Source of the DNA: Hawksworthiomyces lignivorus
Lineage: Eukaryota > Ascomycota > Sordariomycetes > Ophiostomatales > Ophiostomataceae
Assembly (NCBI GenBank): GCA_002917075.1
Contig: NTMA01000086.1
Span: 62,001 to 126,000, forward strand
DNA length: 64,000 nt
Direction: 5' to 3'
Of the stretch, positions 34,929 to 46,043 are shown piece by piece. Below the pieces are notes generated by a model. The model saw only the letters and a program-made list of their open reading frames with translations, made no database searches and was not told where the DNA came from. Within the stretch, counting starts at the first letter, position 1. Each line of letters begins with the position of its first letter. The position numbers and the translations under genes are program-made.

Positions 34929-35606
34929 AAGAGGGTCTCTGACCTTTTGTCTTTCATTTTGGTCTTTTTTGGAGTTTTTTTTTTTTTTTCCTTTTCGTTT
35001 GTGTATATATGGTATCTGCGACAACGGCGTTCTCAGGCAAGTGGTCTCGTTTTACCACCACAACTAGAATCTCCCCGCTCATCATAGACAGCGGTCTAGA
35101 AAAAGCGAGTTTCTTTGCATCTATATATACATCTGATGAGTCTCACGAATCTGTCAAATTTAAAATCCATGAGAGAGATGGGACAGCATAGATTCAGATC
35201 ATTGGACCTCATACATTTAGAATGATATTTGATAGAACTTTTTTCAAAATATGCGAATCATTCAATTTGCATCAATTTATATTTTACACTTATACATCAC
35301 TTATACTTAATGGCGCCACAGTATTCTTATATCGCTGACGCCCACTATAATACTCGTTAATATACCAATTCCCATCTGGCGACTAGCTGGGACGGTACAA
35401 CCCGCTACGCTAGGCTCAATTAGGTACTGCCGTCAGCGTAAAAAAAAAAATTCTGGGCGCTGCATTTACCAGCGAACAGCTACAAACTGCATTGCAGGAG
35501 ATACAAATATGCGGATCCGATGAAGCGATAAACAACGACGACTGTCTTTTTACTATTAATTTTTTTTCTTTAGATTCTTTTTTGATATTCCGTTCTTAGT
35601 CTTCTG
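34929..35606. other. Intergenic between AOX and RCM1 genes
   Basis: 678 nt, distinctly AT-rich between about 35,200 and 35,360. It serves as AOX 3' region and RCM1 promoter by position. No gene. Confidence 0.5.
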
Positions 35607-37637
35607 ATGTCTTTATACTATGAGGCCGCGGCCGCTTTGTCGGCCCCGGCCTCTGACGGCGGCAATCTCAAGACTCGCATCTTTGGTCCCCGGAGCAGTG
35701 ACAAGGGCGCCAAGGGCACCAAGGGAGTGCCACCTGCCCAGATCTACGCCCTGGCCGCAGAGGCCTGCAAGTGGAGCGCCGTGCTGAGCGAGGTGATCGA
35801 CCGCGCCGAGCTGCTGGTGCACGAGCGCCGGCGGCTGACGCCCGTGCTGGCGCTGGTGCTGGTGCACGACCTGCTGGTGGGCCGGTCCGGCGCCGTGCAG
35901 CTGCCGGCGGGCCACGGCCTGCGCGCCGCCGTCGAGCGCCACAAGGCCCGCCTGGCCGCCGAGCTGACGCGCGCCCGTCTGCGCCGCCGCGCGCCGACGC
36001 TGGCGGTGCTGCGCGAGCAGGTCGAGCGCGAGGCGGCGGCGGCGGTGTCGGAGGCGTCGCGGGCGGCGGCAACGCGCTGGATCCGCGTCAACGCGCTCAA
36101 GACGACGCTTGCCGCCCAGATGGCCACCACGTTTGCCGGCTACCGGCGGGTGGCGACGCTGGACGCGCTGTTCGCAGCCGGCGGCGAGGGCGAAGACGCG
36201 GCGGCAGACCGCATCTACGTGGACGAGCACGTGCCGGACCTGGTGGCCGTGCCGCTCGTCTCGCCGTCGTCTGCCGACCTCACCCGCTCCGACGCCTACA
36301 AGTCGGGCGCCATCCTCTTCCAGGACAAGGCGTCATGCTTCCCCGCGTACCTCCTCGACCCGGCCGCGGTGCTGCGTAGCAGCGGCGGCGACGACGGCTG
36401 TGATTTTATCGATGCCTGCGCTGCGCCCGGCAACAAGACCAGCCACCTGGCGGCTCTGCTGCGGCACTGCGGCACCGCCGATTCGCCCCCGCCCCCGCCG
36501 CGCATCTTCGCCTTTGAGAAGGACGCCTACCGCGCCAAGACGCTGCAGGCCATGCTGCGCACGGCCGGCGCCCTCGGCCACGTCATGGCGGCCAACAATG
36601 ACAGCGGGGAGGATGCGGACAGAGACGATGACAACAGGGACGGCGGCGTTGTCGCCGTCGGCGCTGGCCAGGACTTCTTGCGCGTCGACCCCGCGGCGCC
36701 GCGCTACCGCCGCGTGCGCGCCCTGCTCCTCGATCCCAGCTGCTCCGGCAGCGGCATCGTAGGCCGCGACGCCATGCCGCCGCTGTGCCTGCCCAAGGCG
36801 GTCGCCGTGCCTGCTGCGGCAGCGTCGTCGACGGCGGCGGCGGCGGCAGCGACGCTTGCCAAAGGAAAGAAGCGGAAGCGAGGCGGACAAGATAAAGAGC
36901 AGCAGCAGCAGCAACAACAAAAACAAAAACAACGCGACCCCGCAGAGGCCGACCTGGACGCCGACCCGCAGGCAGCAGAAGGCGGCCCCGCCGCGTCCGC
37001 GTCCCGCCTGGCCGCCCTGTCCAGCTTCCAGCTCGCCCTCCTGCTGCACGCCTTCCGCTTCCCCGGCGCCCGCCGCGTCACCTACTCGACCTGCTCCGTT
37101 TACGGCGAGGAGAACGAGCATGTCGTCGTGCGGGCGCTCCGCGCAGCAGCAGCAGCGGCGGCTGACAGCAGCGAGAAGGACGAGGACGGCCGCGGCAGTC
37201 TCCGCGGCTGGCGGCTGCTCCGCCGCGATGAGCAGGTGGAGGGCATGCGAGCCTGGCCGGTGCGCGGGGACGCAGCAGCAGCGGCGGCATGCATTGCTGC
37301 GGAGAACAGCGAGAATGGCGAGCAAAGCACAAAATTAGACGCTGCGGCCGTGGCGGACGGCTGCATCCGGTCGTATCCAGACGACGGGCGCGGCGTGATG
37401 GGGTTCTTCGTGGCCGCGTTTGTGCGGGACGACGAGCAGTCGGGACTCGAGCCTGATGCACTCCAGGCGACCAGCAACAACAAGAGCAAAAAGAAGAAGA
37501 AAAACAAGAAGAAAAAGATTCAGACAAGCCAGACGATGAGCAGCCAAGGTGTGCAGCAGAATAGCAATGAGACAGCTGCTGCTGATGCATCCGATGAGGA
37601 CGACCAGGACAGTGGATGGGGTGGCTTTGACGACTAA
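35607..37637 (+). CDS. RCM1: 25S rRNA cytosine-C5 methyltransferase, Rcm1/NSUN5-like
   Basis: Single exon, 676 aa, starting MSLYYEAAAALS. The N-terminus holds the family's substrate-recognition part (IYALAAEACKWSAVLSEVID; RWIRVNALKTT). The SAM-binding part has FIDACAAPGNKTSHLAALL. The two cysteines of NOL1/NOP2/sun enzymes are seen as DPSCSGSG (C379) and YSTCSVYGEENE (C496). The yeast and human relatives methylate one cytosine of large-subunit rRNA (C2278 in yeast 25S) in the nucleolus. Low-complexity inserts (Gln/Lys-rich about 36,890-36,950; an acidic stretch at 36,600) and a Lys-rich then acidic tail make it longer than yeast Rcm1. The Lys-rich run is a likely nucleolar signal. Confidence 0.92.
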   Translation: MSLYYEAAAALSAPASDGGNLKTRIFGPRSSDKGAKGTKGVPPAQIYALAAEACKWSAVLSEVIDRAELLVHERRRLTPVLALVLVHDLLVGRSGAVQLPAGHGLRAAVERHKARLAAELTRARLRRRAPTLAVLREQVEREAAAAVSEASRAAATRWIRVNALKTTLAAQMATTFAGYRRVATLDALFAAGGEGEDAAADRIYVDEHVPDLVAVPLVSPSSADLTRSDAYKSGAILFQDKASCFPAYLLDPAAVLRSSGGDDGCDFIDACAAPGNKTSHLAALLRHCGTADSPPPPPRIFAFEKDAYRAKTLQAMLRTAGALGHVMAANNDSGEDADRDDDNRDGGVVAVGAGQDFLRVDPAAPRYRRVRALLLDPSCSGSGIVGRDAMPPLCLPKAVAVPAAAASSTAAAAAATLAKGKKRKRGGQDKEQQQQQQQKQKQRDPAEADLDADPQAAEGGPAASASRLAALSSFQLALLLHAFRFPGARRVTYSTCSVYGEENEHVVVRALRAAAAAAADSSEKDEDGRGSLRGWRLLRRDEQVEGMRAWPVRGDAAAAAACIAAENSENGEQSTKLDAAAVADGCIRSYPDDGRGVMGFFVAAFVRDDEQSGLEPDALQATSNNKSKKKKKNKKKKIQTSQTMSSQGVQQNSNETAAADASDEDDQDSGWGGFDD

Positions 37638-38035
37638 TGATAGTAAAATTACGGAATTGTACGAAAAAAAATACAAAGCCACAATAATAGGTCATATAAA
37701 ATAACTTTACAAGGCGAGCAGCAAGCAAGAGTCATATCTACATGATACCAAGTTTATAGTTTTTAAAAATGCCCAAACCTCGGGGCGACAGTAGAATTTA
37801 AATCCCTCCTGGGACAAAAAAAAGTAATATCTAAAATACAATGTAGAAGAAGTGAAAGAGATCTCTACGCAAACGGAAGACCCTTCTCCCCCCTGAGGGA
37901 AGAACGGGAATTCTCATCGTAAATTCATAAAATGCCAGGATGTGAATGCATGAGAAATTTTAAAGTAATACAAGAAGCGAAGGCTCAGTAGAAGAAAAAA
38001 TAGGGGGGGGAAGAAAAAGAGCCCTTGTGCTCCGC
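37638..38035. other. Convergent 3' region
   Basis: 398 nt of A/T-rich spacer between RCM1 and the DUF1996 gene. No gene. Confidence 0.5.
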
Positions 38036-39860
38036 TTAGAACCGGCGGGGAACGCGGCGGTAGTCCCGCTTGACGACCACGCTGGGGGTCGGCGACTCGG
38101 TCACGTAGATGGTCGACGTCGACGACGAGTACGACGTGACGGGGACGGTCACAAAGGTGGTGGACACCTTCTTGGGCACGGGGCAGCCCTTGCCGGGGAC
38201 GACAGGAGCAGGCGTGGTGGCGCCGAGGACGGGGGCGGCCGCCGAGGGGCTGGGAGAGCCAGCAGCAGCAGCAGCGGCGGCGACGGCAGCAGAAGAAGAA
38301 GAAGAAGAGGCAGCAGCGGGGGCAGGGGGCGCACCGGCGCCGGCGCCGCCAGCAGCAGCAGGAGAGGAAGACGGGGACGGGGACGCGCCGACAGCCTCAG
38401 CAGCCTGGGAGGTGGTGCCCTCGGGGGCAGAGCCCTCAGCGGGAGACGAGCCCCAAGAGCTCGACGAAGGAGCAGCGGGCTCGGAGCCGGCAGACTTGGT
38501 GCCGGCAGGAGCAGCGGGCTGGGACGGTGACGACTTGGAGCCGCCGGCAGGGGGAGCAGGAGCGGACTGCTTGGCGGGCGACGAGGTCTGCTTGGCCGGG
38601 GTCGTGGCGGCGGCAGCAGTGGTGGTGCCGGCGGCGGCCTTAGCGGTGCTGTCAGACGAGGAGCCGGTGGCAGTGGGCATAGCGGCGCCGCCGGTGCCGT
38701 ACTGCCAGCCGAAGAGGGGGTTGTTGCCGGGCAGCTTGTCGAGCGTGCCCTCGACCTGCTCGGGGCTGGGGTTGGGGATGTTGCAGTTGCCGGTCAGGAC
38801 GGTCTCGACGCCGGCGCACTGGTCCATGCCGGAGTCGCCGGCGTCGCAGGTGTCGATGATGTGCTGCAGAACGTCGGTGTCCCAGGCGGCCAGGAAATCA
38901 CCGTGCAGGGAGAAGCCGGCAGCGTCGCCGTTGGATAGCACAAACGGCTGCGAGCCCTCGTTGGGGGTCCAGCGGTCAATGAACAGCGGCGTGTTCCAGT
39001 AGAACTCGTAGAAGATGTGCGGGGTGTGGATCCAGCCGGGCGGGCAGTCCTGCTTGCCGTTGCCGGCGTCCGTGGGGAACTGCATGTTGTTCTTGTAGTC
39101 GGTCAGGGCCTTGGACGGGTCGTAGCACGAGGGGAAGTGCAGGTCGGCGCGCAGGGGCGAGGCGTAGCCGTCGCACTCGGCGAACGGGAAACCAGCGCCA
39201 GCGCCCTGGTTGTTGGTGTCCTGGATACCGGCCATGGAGCCATCGGAGCCAACCGGGTAGGAAGGCGGGTTGTAGCTGCTGCGCGGGCAGGTGAACTGAG
39301 CGGGCTGGATGGTGCCCTGGGACGGGTCGAGCACGTCGTTACCGGTGGCCGGGGCCGTCTTCATCATGGCATTGCCGCTGACCATCTGCAGGCCGACGGG
39401 GAACGCCTTGATGTCATCATTGGTGGCCTCGAAGCTGGGGTCCAATTTGTCAGTACGAGATGCAGCGAGGTGCTCAAGAGACATAGAAAAATACTTACAA
39501 GTAGTAGACGTTCATGTAGAACGGGGGAACGGACTCGAAGGAGCCGTTCTTGGGGTCGTGGAAGTAGAGGTTGGGCATCCAGTACGCGCTGTGGTCACCG
39601 GCAACATTGGCCGTGGAGCAGGTAGACTTGAGCATGGACTCGCCGGTTGCCGAGTTGCTGAAGGCATTGCCACCCTGGATAACGTGGCAGTGAGAGGAAA
39701 CCTCACCAGGCTGGACAATAGGGTCCGAACGGCCGACTGTCAGAGGTCCGTTGCCGTGGAAGCGGAGGACCGCAAAGGTACGGGAGTCCTTTGCGGCAGA
39801 AGCAAGTGTGGCCATTGAGGCCAGAGCGGCCACATGGCCGAGGACAGATGTAGAACGCAT
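38036..39860 (-). CDS. Secreted DUF1996 protein
   Basis: Exons 39860-39499 and 39434-38036 with a 64-nt intron (39435-39498). The product is 586 aa. A signal peptide (MRSTSVLGHVAALASMATLASA) precedes a DUF1996 domain (about residues 28-330). The domain starts with GRSDPIVQPGEVSSHCH, has YYFFEATNDDIKAFP across the splice site, and includes CPPGWIHTPHIFYEFYWNT and FSLHGDFLAAWD. The remaining ~230 residues are a Ser/Ala/Pro/Thr-rich stalk, ending in a basic tail (KRDYRRVPRRF) rather than a hydrophobic GPI signal. The biochemical function of DUF1996 is not known to me; homologues often carry WSC domains and are secreted. There is none here. Confidence 0.9.
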
Positions 39861-40254
39861 GGTGAAAATGTGTCTAATGCAAAGAAATTGGATGACAAGT
39901 ACAACGAGTGTCAATGCTGTCTCTAGGACTGTTTTTGGTAATGAAAATAAAAGGTGATGCTTTTCTGACTGGAAACCAGCTGTTATAGAAAGGCAAAAAA
40001 AAAAAACAAAAAAAAAACAATGGAATTGTATCAGGCAGGCCTGGAAAGAATTTTGATAAAGAGCTTCAAGCTTGAAAGACTGTGTTCAGCTTTGATGAAA
40101 GAGAATGTTTTTTTTCTTTGAAAAAAAAACGTATAACAAGAAAACAATGAATGAATGGAACAGACGAAGACGACTGAGCAAAAGAGCGTGAATACAAATG
40201 GCGAATGCCGCCGAAGAATGAACGAATGAACGACAAAGAAAGAGTGTTGGTGAG

Positions 40255-40320
40255 GAGAGAGAGAGAGAGAAAGAGAAAGGATGAGACCGAGAAACAGAGT
40301 CTTGGGATGTAAATATATAG
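40255..40320 (-). promoter_or_regulatory. Likely core promoter of DUF1996 gene
   Basis: On the minus strand CTATATATTT (40320-40311) is followed about 30-60 nt later by a CT-rich stretch (about 40,282-40,256), a usual fungal TATA plus pyrimidine start arrangement. The ATG is 450 nt downstream. Confidence 0.4.
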
Positions 40321-42408
40321 AAAGTGAAGCCTTTTCTCTCAATGTCACGATGCCCACATTCATACTGCCAAAAACGGTCTAACAGAGACATCCACTCTGG
40401 AACCCTGTCAAGGGGGAAGACTCTCCACCCCAGACTAAGCTGCAGTCGTCATGGTGAGGCTGCAGGTTCCCGAATAACCTTGGGTGCGTCGTTGGCTAGT
40501 CTGTGGCCTAGTCTGTTGTCGTGCACTGAATCCAGCAACGCACCGAAAATTAAGAGCAGGACGAGCCAATCTACGACTGGTTAGAGGAGGAGCTGGTAGA
40601 GACCCAACAATACGAATGCCTTCAGAGACAATCCCTGCTCGTAAACAGAGCAATTCAACCGTTTTCTTTTTATTTCCTGCAAGGGCTCTCTGCTCCTAGC
40701 ATGCTTCTAATAACATATATGTTCCTTGTTGCCGCTGGCGAGAGTCGATGTTTGTAAGACAGAGTCAGCCTGCGTCCAACAAAACAACGAACGAGAGCCA
40801 TTCGGTCTCCCGCAAGTGAAACAAATGGATACGCCGGGTGAAAAAGGCCTGGCCTCGTACACGGCCCATGCAAGAGTGATGCGGGCCAGCAGTGGGCGGC
40901 AAGAAAGACAAGAGGAGAGCGGGAAGAGCAGCAGAGAGATAAGACCTAAGATGAAAGCAGAGTAGGGCAGAAAAACAAAGAGAGACCACGCACATGGGAC
41001 GAAACCACGGACATGTCCTGGAATTTCCAAGTCACACCGGACTTTGTTTGTACGACGACTCGTAGGAATACGGCTTGCCTATGCAAAACAGGGGTTGTTA
41101 TTTTTTTTGCCCAAAACTCCGATAGTCGACCACGTTCTACGAGTAATGTATGTATATGTCCATACGACCCCCTGTCTAGATGCCCAGACGCAGAGGTCAT
41201 TTTTCAGTCTCCATCAGCGGAAATGAGGGCAAAATAAAGAAGCACAGGGAGGGCTTTGTGAAGAACATGTACGTGTGTGCATTGCTCCCAGAGACAACAT
41301 TGTAGGACGTGGAAACACCGGTCGTTCCAACAAGAAATATGTGGGCAACTGTGAGACGTACATAGCTGTTCACGTAGGCCGTGAGAGTGCTGAGTAGGCA
41401 TGGAAGGAAAGCGCAAAGGCAAAGGCTACGACGTTGAAGCTTTCCGGCTCAGAGGTTCTCAGCTTGATGGGAGTCTTCTCTGGTGGGATGTGCGTAGTTT
41501 GGGGTACGGAAGCTCCATGGGTCGCTGGGCGGAACGACAGATGAAGAGCTTGCATGGGTGTTTCGTCTGATCTCAATGGTGTCGGTCGACCTATCATTCG
41601 ACGTCCCTCTAACCTTATTGTGGTCGTGGCCTATCCGCATCATCCGCGCACGCTGCAAGAGACGGCTCAATCATCCCACCGAAGAGGCAAAAAGAAGAAA
41701 AGCTCAGCAGAACCCAGCAGAACTCAGCAGAATACGGCCCTCTCCTTTTCTGCTCTCCCCTGAAAAAAACGTCTTTGCCCTGGAATTAGCCCGGCCATTT
41801 TGATCGTTTTGAAACGCGCCAGCGCAACCCGCTGGCGGCTCCGTGCGTCTTTCATTGCAGCCCCTGTAGGGCCTCCGTCTTTAAAATTAACAGAGGAGGC
41901 TCGCCCTCCTTTTTCTGTGCATCACTTGCCCCCCAGCTCACTGCTTTTTCTCCCCCTAGGCTGCCCTTGCTCCCCTGCCGTGGAACAGGCACCACAGATG
42001 AAGGCTCTTCACCGTTCTTTTTGGCCTTCGATTCCACCTCCACTCGGAATAAAAGACTAAAGAGGGATTTAAAAAAAAAATAAGCTTTTCGGCTACATGC
42101 CTTGAATAGGAAAGATGACCAAGGAGAATATTCGAGGAGAATAAACAGCGCCTAGCATGGTTGTATGCAGCAGCGTAGTCCACAGTACGATACAGCTTTC
42201 TCTTCTCAACGGCTTATAAATGTCTGTCCTTGTCCCACAAGAGAATACGACGCAGATTCAAGGATTTTAAGGAGTCGGTAGTCTTATTACATGTAATATG
42301 TAGCTAGTGCAGGGCAGGAGGATTGAAAAACAAATGGGATTAGATGAGAAAGACAATCCAAAACAAGAGGGAAAAAAGAAAGGAAAACAAAACATGAAAA
42401 AAAAAAAA

Positions 42409-42421
42409 AAAGAATAACAAA
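42409..42421 (-). terminator. Pol III oligo-T terminator of 5S rRNA gene
   Basis: On the minus strand the 5S end is followed at once by TTTTG, TTATTC and then a longer T run beyond 42,410, the normal Pol III stop. Confidence 0.6.
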
Positions 42422-42540
42422 ACGTACAGCAGCGGGTATTCGCTGGTCGTCACCGACCCAACTACTAATCCGCCGATTACTGGTTTAACTAGGGGAGAGC
42501 GGACGGGATCCCGTGCTTTCCAGTATCTATGGCCGTACGT
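42422..42540 (-). rRNA. 5S ribosomal RNA
   Basis: A 119-nt gene on the minus strand. It starts ACGTACGGCCATAG and ends GCTGCTGTACGT, and the first and last nine bases pair as helix I (one G-U). Inside are AGCACGGGATCCCGTCCGCT, the region corresponding to helices II-III and the C-box, then TTAGTAGTTGGGTCGGTGAC, which is diagnostic for fungal 5S. T4 and then T12 follow the 3' end, acting as a Pol III terminator. Transcription uses internal control elements with TFIIIA and TFIIIC. It stands alone, as in fungi whose 5S genes are dispersed rather than linked to the rDNA repeat. Confidence 0.93.
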
Positions 42541-43295
42541 GGTAGAAGTCAGTGCAAACAGATTCCAAATGGCTAGGCCCCGTATCACTATAGGGACCCA
42601 CGTTGATAGCGGTTGGGGGGCGAGCCTTGTTGCCGATCTCCAGACTGTCGGAGACTGCGTGTAGTGGTGTAATAGTGTCCTTGCGGCTTAGGAGACAGAG
42701 AGGGGAAGTGTAAAAAAGATGTGCAAAGTAGATCCCGCGAGCTTTGGGACCCAAGCAACTTCATCTGCTTATTGTCATCATAGGCCTTGGTATTTGCTAT
42801 ATTTGTAGCGCAATCTTCCTATGATGTATACTGCGTCCATCCTCAAAACACCAAAAAAAAGCTTTGTAACAAGAAATATAAAATTGGTGTTTATAGGCAC
42901 ACAACGTCAGACCATCGTCCGGGATGGGTCCAGCAACGAAGGTGAAGCAGCGTATGTCAAATAAAAATAAAAATAAAAATGAACAAAAGAAAGAAAATAA
43001 TAAAATATGTATATGGAAGGGGTATGTTATGAGAACCACAGGGAAAGAAAAAAAAGGAAAATCATGAAAAAAAAAATCGCTGCAAAGTCCCCTCCCTATA
43101 TACAGAATAGTCCCCTTCCCGGTCTCCAAGTGTCCAATGAATGAGTCGCTCGCAAAATCCCGATGCAAGAGCCCGAAGCAACTGTGAACCAAGACGACAA
43201 AAGAAATATACATATATATATATATATATAAAATTGGCCTAGGAAGACCGAGTGTATTTCTTTCATAAAGTCATTCGTCATTTTTATTTTTATTT
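42541..43295. other. Intergenic, 5S upstream and zinc-finger 3' region
   Basis: 755 nt, A/T-rich, with AAATA repeats (about 42,958-42,982) and a TA run (43,213-43,230). No gene seen. Confidence 0.5.
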
Positions 43296-45207
43296 TCAGC
43301 CAAGCCGCCGCCTCCGGCCTCGATTGGGCCCATCTGCTCGCTGCGCCAAGACGTCCCGCAGCTGCGGGTCATCTTTGCTCTTTTCCTTGTGGTGCATGCG
43401 GACATGTCTGCAGAAATTGTTAGAATGACAAAATTAATAGCGGAAACGAGGACTAGGACCAGCAAAACAGCAGGAAGAAAAAAAGGGAAAAGGAGAAGGA
43501 GGAAAGAGGGAGTTGTCAGTCTGTCCATACCTCTGCAAGTTGTCCGGCCGGGGGTACTTGTGCTCGCGGTCGGGGCAGAATGGGCACACATAGCCTGGTG
43601 AGGCGTGCACCAGCCCGTGCCGGATCATCTCGTTCTTCCGCTTGAAGCCCTTGCCCGCCTGGCTGCGCGGGCACCCCGCCACGGGGCAGTAGTGTGGCCG
43701 TGCCGAGGAGTGCACGTTGGCGTGCGAGTTGAGCAAATACTGGGTCTGGAACGGCGCGGCTGTGCACCCTGGCACCTTGCATTCGTAGGAGCCGGTCGGT
43801 GCAGATTGCTGCTGCTGCTGCTGTTGAAGCTGCTGCTGATGGTGTTCGTGATGTTGCTGCTGATGCTGATGGGGCGGGGACTGGGATTGTGATTGAGGCC
43901 GTGGTTGGGGCGGCAGCTGTGTGGTCAAGGCGGCGATGGTCGGCGGCTGGCGGTGGATACCGGAGCTCGCCTCCAGCTGTGCCTGTGGGGGCGGCGCTGC
44001 GGACGTGGCCGGCGCTAACATGAGAGGTCTCTGATGGCCGGCCGGGGAGATGGGCTGTCCCGCTGGTGTCGACGGCGCATACTGCGACTCCGACAACGAC
44101 GCGTCGATGCTGCCGCTGCCGTAGTCGGCTGTGGCTCGCCGCGCGCTCACCAGTGGGAAGTAGTATGGCGAGCCATGGTTGCCGGCACTGCTCACGCTAC
44201 CATTTGGTGACGCCAGGTCTCCGCCGCGGCGGAATGGCTCATTGGGCGACAGCGACGGCGGCGAGTGCTGATGCTGAGACAGGGGGGGGAGCCGGTGGTA
44301 AGAAGCCGGTGAGGGCTGAGGGGGCGGTAGCCGGCGGCCATCGACGCTCGTCGGGCTGGGCTCGGGCAGAGCTTCAGGCACGAGCTCGCGAATGGGCGGA
44401 AGATACTGCGGATGATTGTTATTAGTGTTCATGTTGCCGCTGCTAATGCTGTTGTTTGGTGCAAACGAGGAGGCGGCGGGACTGCCCGTGTCGTGGTAGC
44501 GCGGTGTGCCATGGGACTGGATGGAGGGCAGAGACAGCGTGCTGCTTCCAGAGGATCTTGAATGGCTGTGGTGGTCCATCTGGCTGAGCGGAGGAAGGGA
44601 TTGAACTGTGCCAGAGGGTGCGAGGCTGCCCACGCTCTTTGGCGAGTAAGGAGAGGAATAGTCTGGCGAGTGCATGGAAGACGGCGTGGCGAGAGATGCT
44701 GCTGCTGCTGCTGCGCCGGCCACGGACCGGTCGTCTCGCGAAGAAGCGTGGTTGTAGGTCGTAGAAGCGGCAGACGACGTGGTGTCGTAGGGGGTTGCTG
44801 TCGACGCCGGCGTGGGCAGCTGGGCCTGCTCTCCCGATGGCTGGGATTTGCTGTCCGAGGCATACGAGAAACCTACGCTCGCCGGGCTGTAGTATGTATA
44901 GCCGTGGCTGGATGTGGCCCGATCTCGGTCTGGACTTACCGGTGGTTTTTGATCATCCAGGCTGAGGGCGTTCATCGCAAAAGATTTGAGCGTCAACGAG
45001 TTTTTGTCTTCTTCGCCATAGCCGTCTCTGGGCGACTGCCGATCTGCACGGCTTGGAGAAAAGGCGTTTGCCGCGTGCGCAGTACCACCGTAGGCCCTGT
45101 TCGGCGCTTTGTTGTTCACATCCCGGTGTGATGACTCTTGGCTGGGTTTTGTGTTAAGAGCCATGGAGGCGATTGCAGCGAACTGCCGTTGGAGCGGATG
45201 TGATTGT

Positions 45208-45252
<45 letters not shown>

Positions 45253-46043
45253 GATGGAGGGCTGATGTCGTCCAGAGACATCTCGTCGGAAGGGCCTGCC
45301 CAACGTCCGCGCTCTGCTTCCTTCCTACTAGCTTCTCGTACTGCTTCCCCTCTGAGTTCAGCTTGTGGTTGGAGGTGCCGGTAGTGGGAAGTTTGTGCAT
45401 GTACTTGCCCCTCTGTATCGTCCCGGATGGCGCCCCGCGTTCTGTCTGGATGATGCTGATGCTGCCGCGGTTGTGGCTGTGGTTGTGGCTGCGGCCGCGA
45501 CTGCCTTTGCCGGTGGTTGAAACTGGAGCAGAAACGAGCAGCGGTCTCGGCCCCTCCGCTGACGTTGGCGCCGCCCTGTTGTGGGCGGCGGCCTGTGCTA
45601 TCGTTGTCGTCGTCGAAACCGACTACGATGTCGCCGTCGTACTTGGAGACCTGGTGTGCAGGTTCCGGTGGTACTTCCTCTCTGTCTACCTTTTCGTCTT
45701 CGCTCTGCTGGCTCTCGGTATCGGAGTCGGACGATTCTGCAAGCAGATGGCTTCCGGCTTGCTCATAGATATCAGGGTTTCGCCCGTTTCCCATAAACCG
45801 CATCAGAACAGTATCTGCGCGTATTGGCTTCACCTTTGGACGACGATTAGAAGAGCGGTGACCGGATTGTGTTGCAGGAGATGAAAAGGGACGACTAACT
45901 AGAGGTGCTTGTGGTGGAGGACTGGGGGATATTCGGAGTTTCAACGTCTTGGGCTGTAGAGGCGGGCTCTCCCGCGGAGTGCCTCCATAGTCGTCGTCTG
46001 TATAAGACACGAGGGTAGCGCTGTTGTCGTCTATCCTATTCAT
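43296..46043 (-). CDS. C2H2 zinc-finger transcription factor, polyQ-rich
   Basis: Exons 46043-43531 and 43407-43296 with a 123-nt intron (43408-43530). The product is 874 aa. Most of it is disordered: Ser/Pro/Gln-rich, with 16 consecutive Gln (45204-45251) and a second His/Gln-rich stretch just before the fingers. DNA binding is C-terminal. Finger 1 has YECKVPGC with paired His, finger 2 has YCPVAGC with KRKNEMIRH, and finger 3 has YVCPFCPDREHKYPRPDNLQRHVRMHH. The intron splits finger 3, so the second exon is needed to complete its His pair. Architecture fits fungal C2H2 regulators that activate through Gln-rich regions. I do not recognise a specific orthologue or target set. The start MNRIDDNS is the first ATG. 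Confidence 0.88.
45204..45251 (-). repeat. CAG/CAA trinucleotide repeat encoding 16 Gln
   Basis: Sixteen Gln codons (mostly CAG, three CAA) lie in the zinc-finger gene. Such runs vary in length between strains by slippage. Confidence 0.9.

Larger units (their letters stand above)
39861..42421. other. Intergenic, upstream of DUF1996 gene
   Basis: About 2.6 kb. Next to the DUF1996 gene it is A-rich on the plus strand with a CT-rich leader on the minus strand. A CAGCAGAAYH decamer occurs three times in a row at 41705-41734. No credible gene of neighbour-like composition. Confidence 0.45.

Noticed and set aside
36333..37325. 330-codon minus-strand open frame
   Set aside because: Antisense to RCM1, with repetitive Leu/Arg runs.
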